DNA of 64,000 bases from contig MNCI01005016.1 of assembly GCA_015680685.1 (NCBI GenBank), positions 1-64,000 of the forward strand. The letters run 5' to 3'. How positions within the stretch are numbered: position 1 is the stretch's first letter; the number at the start of each line of letters is the position of its first letter. This DNA comes from Gnetum montanum (taxonomy: Eukaryota > Streptophyta > Gnetopsida > Gnetales > Gnetaceae). The notes beneath the pieces were generated by a model that was not told where the DNA came from, searched no databases, and saw only the letters and a list, made by a program, of their open reading frames with translations. This document shows positions 21,587 to 32,400 of the stretch, piece after piece. The position numbers and the translations under genes are program-made.

Positions 21587-22390
21587 CTAGGAGACGTTGG
21601 ATTGGGTGTTTTTTGTATTAGCATTTTCAGGTGTTTCGGTGTCCGTCGTTGTTTCTTTGTTGGTTTCTTCATGAGGCAACATAGGTATTTCGGTTTTAGG
21701 CTCTTGTCCTGTGTTCGAAGGTTTACTACCTACCGGTTGTATTTTGTTTGAGTCCTTTTGACTAGGCTTGTCGAGTTCAACCTCGGAGCCTTGGTCCATG
21801 TTTGTGTGCAACGAAATGATGGGAGTGACTGCTTCCCCGTGTATGACGATTTCACCACCCTCATAGAGTAGGTGAATCTCCTGATGTATAGGGGAGGACA
21901 CAACTCTCAATTGGGCCAACTAGGGTCTTCCTAATATTAGGTTGAATCCTAGCATTTCATCGACAACAAGGAAGTCAGCAGATGTGNCGGCCACCAACGT
22001 TGTACCATATCCTATCATTGAACAACTTGGGCTTATCGACCTAATCAAACCTACCACAACGACATGCTTAAAGTCCTTCAGCGGGTCACGTGTACTAGTC
22101 AAGGGCATAATAACCCTAGACTTTGTAGCAGGAGACCAGTTCCCCACATCTGCTGACTTCCTTGTTGTCGATGAAATGCTAGGATTCAACCTAATATTAG
22201 GAAGACCCTAGTTGGCCCAATTGAGAGTTGTGTCCTCCCCTATACATCAGGAGATTCACCTACTCTATGAGGGTGGTGAAATCGTCATACACGGGGAAGC
22301 AGTCACTCCCATCNTGAGAGCTTCGCGATGAGTCTAGGACGTTAGTACCAAGTCATACAAGCTTAAAGAAGTGTTCTTTTATTTCAAGGC
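21587..22390 (-). pseudogene. Element C protease region, scrambled by assembly
   Basis: Retropepsin region of C. From 21986 down to 21587 the minus strand gives the end of the protease and a linker (GRP, LAQLRVVSSPIH, then a Pro/Thr-rich tail ending SNVS and stop). From 22314 to 22390 it gives the upstream linker (SLYDL). The piece between (21988-22313) reads as protease on the PLUS strand (VVPYPIIEQLGLIDLIKP) and repeats 169 bp of the left flank in reverse. The catalytic Asp-containing stretch, present in D and B, is missing and probably lies in the unsequenced joins. Whether the real C protease is intact cannot be told. Confidence 0.75.
21818..22313. repeat. Inverted duplication bounded by single Ns (probable misassembly)
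   Basis: 21818-21986 and 22145-22313 are exact reverse complements (169 bp). The right arm and the 157 bp between the arms lie between N 21987 and N 22314. Best read as a short contig placed in the wrong orientation and overlapping its neighbour. Confidence 0.9.
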
Positions 22391-25300
22391 TTATGTGACT
22401 TGCGTTAAGGCTGTCGTAAAGTCCCTACTATTAGGAATGCTCTTATCAGTAGTGATTGGGTCCATTGGGCCCAACAATTTTCTTTCGTGTCTCTGTGGCC
22501 TATCGTTCTTGCTCGTCATGGTAGTTTTTGACGGTTCACCTTGATTTCCTGTGTTTGATTGTTTGTTAATTTGTGACATAGGCATGGAATTAAGTGGGGT
22601 GGGTTTGGGTGGCCCCAGAGCCAACCGTTGGCACTCTTTCTCTAAGCATTCCTGCGTAAGCCTATCAGCTAAGCGTTCTCGGCGTGGAGGTGGAGCTAGT
22701 TTTGAAGCCTCGGGTTATCTTGGGATGCGTACCACATATGGAGGCGGGCGAGATTGCGTTTGATCGGCGGGAGGCATTTGAGATGAAGGCTGGCCAGGGA
22801 CCCTGATGACGTACGGGCGAGGTTTGCCTTGTGCCTGTGAGGTGGGTGCTTGATAATTGTTAGGACTTTTAGGTATCCTAACAACATACGGGGTTGGTTT
22901 CAGTGGAGGTTGGACCTCTGTTGTTGCGACGGCGGGTGGTACTCGGACTATGAAGGGGGTAGGCCAAGTATGAGGGGTTAGTGGCTTTGTGGAGGTAGAT
23001 ACTGGTGGGGGTATACGGACGATGTAGGGGCGCTGGGAGGCACGTGGAGGTTGAGATGCAGATGCGGATACAGTAGGAGGAATCTGCACTATGAAGGGTT
23101 TGTTAGGTGTTTCCTGTTGGTTTTGATGATAGATGGTGTTAATATCCTCAGAATCATCATCAATGTAGATCGTGTTGATCACGTACGGAGCCTCTTTCGT
23201 ATTCAGGGGATCTTTATACACCCCCATGGCCTGATTTTGCGGTTGGACTGGGTTGGCCTCATCAAAAGTGATCTGGCCATCATCAATCATCCGCTAGATG
23301 TCCTGCTTTAAAGTGAAGTAGTAATCCGTTCCGTGCCCGTTGCATTGATGGTAGTCGCAGAAGTGATCCATCCTAAAGCCCTTGGGTACGGGCGGCTCAT
23401 CCGGCGTTGCTAGGCTCGGGTTCTGTACGAGTTGGTAGAATCGGTCATGTCTTTGGATGGCCGCAAGGGATAACTACTTATGTTTCATTAGCCCAGCTTT
23501 CAGGAGTTGATCAAAAAGCTGGGATAGTTTCATCGGCAGAGGCGTATATTGAGAGGGTTCTTTCCTCTCAAAGTTTCGCGTACGGTTTGTTTGGTTCTGT
23601 GAAGATGATGATTCTGGGGCGGTTGTGGGAGCGGGTTTATTGTAGTTAGTAGGGGCTGCGGGTGGTTTTTGTTGGTGCGTGGCACCTGTTTGTTGTGTTC
23701 CTATTGCTGCTATAGTTGTCTTGGCCTTTTCTTTATCCTTTTTAGCGTGTTGATTTCTAAAGGCCAAGTATGCCGAGTCATGGCTGTTTTGAGCCGCTTC
23801 CTCTATGTTTTTGATTTGCACAAATGCTTGGTTAAGGTCACGCGTGTTAAGGTAATATAATTTTGACTTGAAGAAATCATTGACAGCCCCCTTTAGAATT
23901 GTAAGCAGATAAGTTGGAGAGATTGGTTCGTGTAGCTCGTTCAGAGCCGCACTCCATCTCTGAATAAACTTTTGTACAGGTTCAAGCGGTGCTTGCTTGA
24001 CCTGCATGAGGTTGTCTAGCGTGGCCTCGGGTTTCAAGTTGTACTTGAACTGGGTCACAAACTGGCGTAAAAGATCATCCAAGGAGAAAATAGAGTTCCT
24101 GGGTAGGGCCCGGTACTAGTCGAGTGCTCTCCCTGCGAGGGACATGGGAAATACTCGGAGGATGGCATGGGGCCAAGCCTGGAGCAGCGCACATTCTAAC
24201 CTGAATGTTATAAGATGTACATTGGGGTCTGTCTCCCCGTTGTAATTGGTTAATGTGGGCAAGGAGACACCTTTAGGTAAGGTTAGAGGTGGGACTGAAG
24301 AGCTGATGGGATCATCATGGTAGAAATCCACTACCTTCAGCTCTCCCTCAGCAGCCGTTTTGAGGCGTTTTACCTCATCAGTAAGCTCCTGCATTAATTT
24401 TTTGGCATCCGCTCGGTGATGCGGCGGCTTGGGGTTGTGGTATACTGTACAAGTTATATTTTTGCATGGTAGATTGAAAGGCTGAGAGCCGCGTGGTCGG
24501 TAGTTGTGCTTGCGGAAGGTTTACAGTGGGCGGTACTAGGGATGACACGTTGTAGGGAAAAGATTGTGGTTGTTGCTACTGCAGGCTGGGCTGTGCCTGG
24601 GGAACATTGGTTGGTGGGATTGTATGGGGTGGTGCATGGTGATGAAGGACTTGGTCCGACGACACTCCCCTCGCTGACCATTGCCCCATCACGTTGTGCC
24701 CGGGGGCTCCCTGTTGGGTCACGGCTATTTGGGGAACTGTGTGTGTTTGGATGTGCGGTATGAAGTGAGCGGATGTAGATGCCGGAATTACGTGTGGCAT
24801 CCCTATCACTCTTGGTGGGAGTTTTGCTCCCAAGTTATCAAAAGGGGGTAACGCTTGTGAGGATGAGCCCGCAACGGTAGTGGGGATGAGCGCGAGAGGG
24901 AAGGTGTTAGGCTGGGGATCTCTCAGGGGAGGAATATGCACTAATGCTGACATTTCCGGTAATGGTGTTTGGGCCTGGGTAAGTCTAACGTGTTGTAGGG
25001 GCATGATCTCCCCTATGCCAAGATGAAAAATGGGATTAACCTGTGCTTGCGGGCTTAAGGTATGATATGAATCCCCTTGTTTGGATTGAGCGGCGAACTC
25101 ATCCTCATCCTCTGGTTGGGGCTCCAGCGCGAGCTGGTCCAACGATTGGCTCTTGTGCAGGAGGAGTTGTGTGATGAGTTCAGAGTATTGCTCAATAACA
25201 GAAATTACATCGTACGAGGAAGGGATGAATTCTCGTCCCCCCTTGTAATACAGTTCAAACTGCCTCTTCACCTCCATTTCAGCGTGATCAACAGCCAGGC

Positions 25301-25505
25301 CAGCTTGTATCTTAATACAGATAAAGTTATACTGGTCCTGGATTATAATGTTAGAGGCTGGGTCCCTCCCTTGCAACCTTAGGGACCGGCGGGGCCCCGC
25401 TGCGATTTGAGCTCCCGGGTATTGTGCGACAGGTTGTTGGATGACTATGGTGTCCATGATGGCGGTGGTGTGAGCGGTGGCAGCGGTGTTGTTTGCAGGG
25501 TTCAT
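22391..25505 (-). pseudogene. gag: Element C gag
   Basis: Capsid polyprotein. Start at 25505 (MNPANN), the first ATG after the leader. A 309-residue open N-terminal part follows, with RRSLRLQGRD and GGREFIPSSYD, conserved as RRSLRIQ and GKEFIPTPN in B. The capsid core (24394-23474) has LPTLTNYNGETDPNVHL, MSLAGRALD, FVTQFKYNLKPEATLDNL and PLEPVQKFIQRWSAALNEL, the classic plant Ty3/gypsy gag pattern. The zinc knuckle near 23340-23385 reads CDYHQCNGHGTDYY; the last ligand, Cys in B and D, is Tyr here. Then a Pro-rich linker with four repeats of the YVVRIP/YIVRIP type (23100-22715). Stops near 24114 and 24452 and small frameshifts break it. Confidence 0.88.
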
Positions 25506-26032
25506 GATGCTATGTCACGGATATGAATAAGTCTGGAAATGCGAAGTTGGTGTGTTGTGTATCGTGCAGCGTATCCGCTTCAATGGACAGCGTATGATAA
25601 CAGCGTATACTGCGTATAAGGTCAGCGTAGACGCTGAAGAGCGTATACGGCGTAGGGTAGGTCACAGCGTAAAGCTGGACGACGTAAAATAAATAGGAGC
25701 GTAAGACAGGGCTCAGCAACGTACAATAAGTTAGCTTAAAATAGACGAGTGTAGAGCAGGTTGTAGCATAAGATAATTGCAGCGTAAAACTAGCGTAGTG
25801 TAAAACAAGAGAGCATAAAATAGGCAGCGTAAACAAACCAGTGTAGGAGTTGAGCAAGTTTTTTAAGAGCGGCGTAGATGCTGGACAGTTGCGGGTTGGG
25901 TTTTCGGACCAGACAGCGTAAATGCTGGGAAGGTGAGCAGCGTGTAGTTAGCGACGTAGACGCTTAACAGCGTATACGCTGGGAAATTTACAAGTAAGGG
26001 TTTTAAGGGGCCTTCCTTCTAGCACCAATTTC
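25506..26032 (-). other. 5' leader of C
   Basis: Non-coding stretch between primer site and gag, with several AGCGTA hexamers and CAGCGTATACGCTG near 25971. A packaging signal would be expected here but I see no specific structure. Confidence 0.55.
26011..26027 (-). promoter_or_regulatory. Primer binding site of C
   Basis: Minus strand TGGTGCTAGAAGGAAGG, 5 nt after the LTR. Shared with D (TGGTGCTAGAAGGAGGG, 38423-38407) and B (one change, 40226-40242). The primer tRNA would end CCTTCTAGCACCA; I cannot assign it to a standard plant tRNA. Confidence 0.75.
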
Positions 26033-26616
26033 TATACCGCCTGAAATTGTCGATCTCTGGCTGGAAGGAAACAGAGGCTGTGGGATCGCAGGATGGGTAC
26101 AGAAGACCCTGCCTTCGCCTGAGGGCAAGATGGAAAGCACGAAGGCAGAGTACCTTGGGTGGTCCGCACGTGGATCAGACAAGGATTTCCCCGAACGTAC
26201 GTCGAAGTGCTATACGTCGGGTTATGCGTAAACAGCGTAGAAAACGTAAACAAAGCGTAAACAACATAAAACAGACGCGGGTAGAGTGTAAGCATAAACG
26301 GGCACAAACAGAATGCGTGGGCCAAATTGACGTAAAATTGTAAAATCTTATGCAGCGAATGTAACAATGATATTACAAAAATGAGAGTACAGTGCACCGG
26401 TCTAACGCAGTTGTGGTGAAGCATAAGGCAGACGAAAAGCCTCGGTGGACAAGAGGGCGGCTGGGCTGGATTACGCTGTGGGCGTGGCATAGAGACTATG
26501 CATGGCGTACAGGTTTTCCAGCGTAAGAGGGTTTTCAGCTCTGATGCGCAACGTAAATGTCTCTGGTGTGCTCTGGGATTTTTGCCAACCGACCAGGATG
26601 AAGTGGAAGATGGGGG

Positions 26617-26624
26617 TTTTTATA
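26617..26624 (-). promoter_or_regulatory. TATA box of C LTR
   Basis: Minus strand TATAAAAA after ACCGG, conserved at 10538-10531. The palindrome array lies 85-460 bp upstream, an enhancer position. Confidence 0.65.
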
Positions 26625-26704
26625 CCGGTTGTTACACTAGACTCAAGATGGGAGACACGTGACACGTTGACCGGGTGCATACAATTTACAAATGTATAAA
26701 ATAT

Positions 26705-27075
26705 TACATCTGCTGAGCGTATACACTGTATAAGGTCGGCGTATACGCTGAATGTGCTGGGTGTTTGAACTGGGTGGAGATGCTGAGTGCTGGGCATATA
26801 CGCTGACGGATGCTGGGTGTATACGCTGAAGGGTGCCCCCTTGCTTCAATCCTTGCTCTTTGGTGTTATCTTGATGCTGTCATTGAAGATCTTGTCGTCA
26901 AGCGTGTGCATCTGCAGTACCTGGGCATCTACGCTAGAGAGTCAGGCGTATACGCTGGACGTATACGCTGGGGAGTGTTGGGCGTATACGCTGCAGGTGT
27001 GAACTTGGGTGTATACGTTGGGCGTATACGCTGCAGGTGTGAACTTGGGCGTATACACTGGGCGTATACGCTGGA
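26705..27075. repeat. GCGTATACGC palindrome array in C LTR U3
   Basis: About nine copies of GGGCGTATACGCTG and close variants, irregularly spaced, matching 10620-10975 in the other LTR. Upstream of the LTR TATA box in element direction. Confidence 0.85.
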
Positions 27076-27216
27076 ATAATATACTTAGTAAAAACCAAGC
27101 ATTTCGAGCTTTCAAAGTGCCGTGTATGACATCTCATTGTGCCAGGGTCATTCGTGGGTCTCAGGGACCTATTTGGTGTTGGAAAAGTACTAAGCACCGA
27201 ATTTTGTGGTGTTTCA

Positions 27217-27221
27217 CTTGG
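27217..27221. repeat. Target site duplication of C (right copy)
   Basis: CTTGG, identical to 9942-9946. Confidence 0.9.
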
Positions 27222-28900
27222 CCCTTGGTGGATGATTGACTGACGTAGTGCAAGCCAAATTCCACTGTGATGGCCTTCCAGCGGGCTATCCTACTACTCT
27301 CATACAAATTGTTTGTGATGGCCCGTAGAACATTGTTCTTGCAAATTATATTGACTTGGCTACAGAAAAGATAGTGTCTACATTTCTTAAGCGCAAAAAC
27401 CAATTCCAAATAGTTACGTTCTACTTTATTATACCTTGTTTCGTACACAAATAGAGTGTGACTTAGATAGTAGATAGGGGCTTCTGACCCATCCTCCTTT
27501 TTTGGCACAACAATGTAGCTATAGACACACCTAAGCTTGCCAAGTAGATGTAGAAAGGCTGATTCCTTTTTGGTTTGAAAATCGTTGGCAAATGTAATAG
27601 CTCTTTCTTCAGGTCGTCAAATGCACGCTGACAGTCTTCGGTCTATTCGAAGTTAACTCCTTTCTTGAGCAAATGCTGGATAGGATGTAATTTATTTGTT
27701 AACTTCGAGATGAACCGCCTGATAAACTACAACCTACCTTGTAGCCCATGTAGTTCTTTGAGGTTTGTAGGTGGTGCCAAGTTAACGATGGCTTTAACCT
27801 TGTCAGGGTTGACTCGTATACTAGTCTCCAATACCACAAACCCCAACATGCGTCCAGTTTTGACTACGAAAAAGAATTTTCTCAGGTTGAGCCATAGTTC
27901 ATGCCTGAGACATCGTTTAAGGATTAACTCTAGGTCCTCTGGGTGATCTTCCAACTTCTTAGATTTGACAGCTATGTCGTCTACATAGTTGTTCAATCTC
28001 TCTAGGAGGTAATCAGTAAAGATATACGTCATGGCACGTTGATAAGTTTCTCCAGCATTTTTTAAACCGAAAGTCATCATGGTGTAACAGAAAGTTCCCC
28101 AGGGGGTCATAAAGGTTGTAGTCAGTTGATGTTCTGGATTGATGCGAATTTGATTATAGCTCGAAATCCCATCCATAAAGGATAGTAATGCAAGGCCAGC
28201 TATTGTATCGATAGGTTGGTTGATACTCGGTAAAGGGAAGTTGTCTTTAATTGTTACTTTGTTCAAATCATGGAAGTCTATACAGATACATATTCCTCTC
28301 GTTTTCCTAGAGATAACTACGATGTTCAACACCTAGTCTGAATAATTGACCACGTGAATGAAACTAGCCTGGTACAGCTTAGTGATTTCATCATGCACTG
28401 CCAATGCAATTTTGGGCTTAATTTTCTATGTCTTCTATCTAACCACTTTGATACTCGGGTCTAAAACTATGTTGTGTTGTATTAGTCTCGGGTCTAAACC
28501 CGGCATGTCTTTGTACAACCATGAAAATACTGCCACGTTATTTTGGAGCACTCAAAGTGTATTGCTCTATGTTGGTTGGTCAAGGAGAGAACTAACTTTC
28601 AAAGTTTTGCTTTCTCCTTTGTGCGTAACCACAGGGACCTCAGTAAGGGAATCCTCGGTCACATCACCAGCTTCTAGGTCTAGCGTTCGAGCCAAATGGT
28701 CTGGCCAGTCTGGGGATATTTCTGATGTTTTTATGATTGTATCACAAAGGGGAGCATCAGTTCCTATTAGTTCATGGTTGAGCTATCTAATAGTTTCCCC
28801 GTATGGGCCTGTTAGGGCTAGGGGTGCGAGTAAAGATGTGTCCATTGGCAAATCGACTAGCAAAACTGCCAAGAATGAAAGTTGTTATATTATTTTTTTG
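27222..28900 (-). pseudogene. pol: Element D pol, proximal part: RT and RNase H
   Basis: Begins near 28900 with a decayed N-terminal segment (LDLEAGDVTEDSLTE, MPGLDPRLIQHNIVLDP). A TAG at 28333-28335 stands where B has Trp and C has TGA. The RT follows: INQPIDTIAGLALLSFMDG, MTFGLKNAGETYQ, and YVDDIAVKSK with an intact catalytic box. The Ty3-type RNase H (YYLSHTL, SSRIARWKAI) then runs into the C insertion at SSTKGQ. Frameshifts lie near 27510-27727. The remainder is at 8105-9946. Confidence 0.9.
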
Positions 28901-28919
28901 TGTTAAAATGATAAAAGGT

Positions 28920-29240
28920 TTTCTAGAGACACGTATTAAAATGTTTCCAGTTTAAGGTCTTAGTGAATCATTACAATATGCAGAGTTTGTGAGAAAGCAA
29001 TAATCCCAATTTCCTAGAGGTTAGTGTAAGACTTCTGCGAACTATAATGAAAAGGTGTAACGTGGTGTGTCTAGCATGTCAAAGTAGATCATATGAATTT
29101 TTGTGTAGACCATAGTTAATGTGACTGGATTATGAGAAGATAAGCTACGCGTTAGTTTAGGGTCTTTTCGGACCATCATCAGTGCGATATCTATGAGATT
29201 AATGTTACGATATTCACGCTTCATGTTATACTAACATACT
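28920..29240 (-). repeat. Degenerate minisatellite between antisense gene and pol of D
   Basis: Weak tract with units such as CAGTTTAAGGTCTTAGTGAATC and GTTAGTTTAGGGTCTTTTCGGACC. More eroded than its counterparts in C and B. Confidence 0.5.
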
Positions 29241-29302
29241 TGTGTTTCGGGAAAGTTTCGCATTGATCGGACATGAAAACAATTAATATCAACCATTGCA
29301 TT

Positions 29303-29308
29303 TATAAG
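29303..29308 (+). promoter_or_regulatory. TATA-like box of the antisense gene in D
   Basis: TATAAG, 119 bp upstream of the ATG at 29427. Short, so weak on its own; its value lies in matching C and B. Confidence 0.4.
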
Positions 29309-29426
29309 TTGATGGTTTGTCCTCAAAGAAGACTGTAAAGATCGTAATTTGAATTAGGAAATAGTAGAAGGAGAGCGGAAGGAAGGCGTAAGTAGACGAT
29401 TCTATCCAGATTGTTCAAGTGTAACC

Positions 29427-32400
29427 ATGGCACCAAAGATCAAAGGCAAACATGCCAAATTGGTGAAGATTGATGAAGTGCAAGAGGGTCTGTAGCAGGT
29501 TTCAAAGGCTCAAGTTGAAACTCGAGAGGCCACTCCACTTGCCTGGTAAGTTGCCTTTTACCTTTCCTGCATGACTATTATTTTTGTTATTATGGCGTTG
29601 CAATTGTACTTGTTTCGAAGATGTATATTACATCACGCGTTAATACCTGGCTACGCAGGTTACACTATTGTAGTTTGTAATATTACCCCCACCACCATTG
29701 TTAGAGACAAACCTTGCATTATCGCAAGGGTTTGAGTAATGTTGAGCAATATTGTGCAAACACAATACATAACTGGAGGGGTCCAGGTATTGTACCCTTA
29801 TGTAGTGTAAATAGGGTCTCGTTGTCTTGCTCGTAATGGTTGCATGTTACACTGGGATGATATGCAGTGTTACCTTTATTGCCATGGTCAGAGGCAGATC
29901 TTGCGTCGTCGCAAGGGTTCGGGCGATTTTTTTTGGTAATGCATTTCTAGCGTAACATGTAATTTTCTAGGAGTCAAGGTAATGGAAACTCTAGTATTGC
30001 GTAATGGATTTTTATAAGCCTTCTTCTTTTCTGTTTCAAGTCATTAGTGTGTCTAAATTATTTTCCTGACGGTAGTGTGTTTTGTTGTAAAGGATTACGC
30101 TAAAGCCCGTCCTGATCATCTTATACATCGTGGGCATTCTATATTGTTTAAATGTCCTTGTGCCCAATGTTCCTCCTCCTCATGCTCGTGTAGGGGAGGA
30201 GGCAGTTTGGTTTTGAAGAGACACACGGGAGTTTTGCAGTTTTTGTTGCGTACTTTCAGCATAATTATCTGGTCGCATCTACTAGCTGTGACAGCCGTCG
30301 CCATTTTGGAGACACTACTGATTGGATCAACGCACAACATCTTGATGTTTCTGGTGGACAGCTCAATCGAAACCGTGTGGGTGCAAGATCATTAACAGAG
30401 TGCTAAGGGTTTGAGGCATTTATCTTGGATATGGGATATGCCTAGATTTAATTGTTATCATGCCTACAACACTCTATTTGTGGCTCGTCATCTTACAATC
30501 TACTTCTAGAATCCACCTAGCATTGTGTATTATCCAGGCGGGTAAGTGTTTCCACGGCGTTATGATATGCTAACCATTGTTTGAATTCATGTCAAGTGTA
30601 AATAATTGCCCACATTATATTGTGTAGGTTTTTTATCAATGAGCATGGTCTCCAAGGTGATACCAATATGTTATCTACAACTGAAGCAGTCATAAAGGAG
30701 TTCACTTCTATTAGCAATGTATGTGTTGGTGTTATGGGACAATTAGAATTTGAAATTCCACACTACCCTACTCATTATGTTCAATTTTTCACCAAGTGGG
30801 AAAGACTCGGGTGGCTGGATAAGGAGTGGACTTTGGATCATTCTCTCACTGTTGCAGATGTGCAAGAGAAGATTCTGTCATTTCCTTTTCCTTTTGGATG
30901 CGGTAAATTACACTATGGTGGTCCATCGTAGAATCTTATGGAATAATGTATGAAATTGTATTATTTTGCTATATTGTCTAAACCATTGCTTTATGTTCAC
31001 AGCTAGGGAATCACGGGAGGTCATGGTGATAGCCTCCGGGCATGAAACAAGCAGTCCCTTCTTTCGTTATAGCAACATAAAGGAGGAGCAGCATTGGCTT
31101 AGCTATGGAGCGGCCCCAGCTACCCTAACCAACAATCTCCTGGAGGCTGGACTAATGGAGCTATTTTTGGCTATAACCCCTGATGTCACTATAGCTAAAA
31201 TGTTAACCCTATTTGACTCCTTCAGTGAGGAGGTTGAGCATCTTTACATGCGCATGCGTAACATGCGTGTGAGTTTTGATATTGATGCTCAATTGTTCAC
31301 CGACTTTTTTGGCATTTCCTCTGATGGCCCTCTAATAGAAGAAAGGTTAAGGAGAAGCTCTAAATACCAAAAGGAGATAGAGGAGTGGCTAGGGGTTAAA
31401 AAAGAACCGAAAGGTATCATTGCTGATAAAATTCAGGTGGAGGTGGCTCATACCATTTATCCCCTCTTTCGAGCCCATGCTTTCCCTAAGCTGCTTTCCT
31501 AGGGAAGAATCCTTACCATAGAATAGGTTCGAATCATGCATGAGGTTATGGAGGAAGGAGCACTCTATAATTGGGACAGTTACCTCGCTGAAGGCTTGTA
31601 GGCTAAAATGGTCAAACTTCGCAAGAAGCTTGAGTCTCGTTTCAATGTGCACTTCACCTTTTTCATAGCTTGCTTTGGGCATTTTTCTAAATTCCTGGTG
31701 GTTCTCACGTATGGATTCTGGGTGCAGCAAGATCGTAACTAGATTTCCAAACCATGGATTTTGTATGTTTTTCGTACTACCTGGTTGTAAGATCCCCTTG
31801 AAGGTATCGGAGATTCATTTTCACTTACGACTAATTTTTTGGCGGTGCCTCATGTGCGGGGCCAAGACAGCGTGGATGGGGCACTCCCCTCTTACACCGA
31901 TAATGTGTCAAGAGGGAAATGCTTGGTAGAAGAAATAGTGAGTTCATCAGTCTAGCTGAAAAAGTATCGTCTAACCGTGGAAGCTTCTAGCCTGACTGAT
32001 GTAGAGGAAAAGAGGCTGCAAATCAAATTTCACTAGAACGATGCCCCAGTTGGTAAGTAGAGATCTACATAATTAGTTTTACATATGTATTACGCTTCAT
32101 GTAGACATTGTTGCATCGCGTAGCGCTTGTAAAAAGTAGATAAGGTTTTACTTTGGTTAACTGTGTTGTTTGGCAAACATAGGAAAAGATGTAGAGGAGT
32201 TGGCCCCTAAAACAAGGGCCATAGTTTTACAATGCAGAGAAGCGGCCCCAGGTTTAGAAAAGGAGGCCCTTGTTAGTAATGTAGGTGGTGCATAGATTCC
32301 TGTGCCTGAAGAGGATATGGAAGTAGAGGACACCAAGGTCTGTTTGGACAAGCTGGGCAAAGAGAAGCAATTAATCACTGGTGAGTTTAACCTTTCCTTA

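Larger units (their letters stand above)
9947..27216 (-). mobile_element. Tat-like Ty3/gypsy element C, complete, 17.27 kb
   Basis: Bounded by LTRs 9947-11117 and 26033-27216 and the 5-bp duplication CTTGG. In its own direction (minus): LTR, PBS TGGTGCTAGAAGGAAGG, gag 25505, protease, minisatellite, opposite-strand gene (16685-20643), minisatellite, pol 16001-12508, minisatellite, tail, polypurine tract, LTR. In the first ~115 aligned LTR bases I count about a dozen differences, nearly all transitions, so the insertion is not recent. Its coding frames are the least damaged of the three. Three single-N joins affect 20984-22314. Confidence 0.93.
26033..27216 (-). repeat. Element C 5' LTR
   Basis: TATACCGCC (TG mutated to TA)...GTGTTTCA on the plus strand; 1184 bp; pairs with 9947-11117. 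The final 5 bp are followed by the target duplication. Confidence 0.92.

Noticed and set aside
21942-22211. Protease gene on the plus strand, opposite to the rest of C
   Set aside because: Lies within the N-bounded inverted piece; an assembly artefact.
26705-27075. CRISPR-like array
   Set aside because: Irregular spacing, perfect palindromes without unique spacers, plant retrotransposon context.
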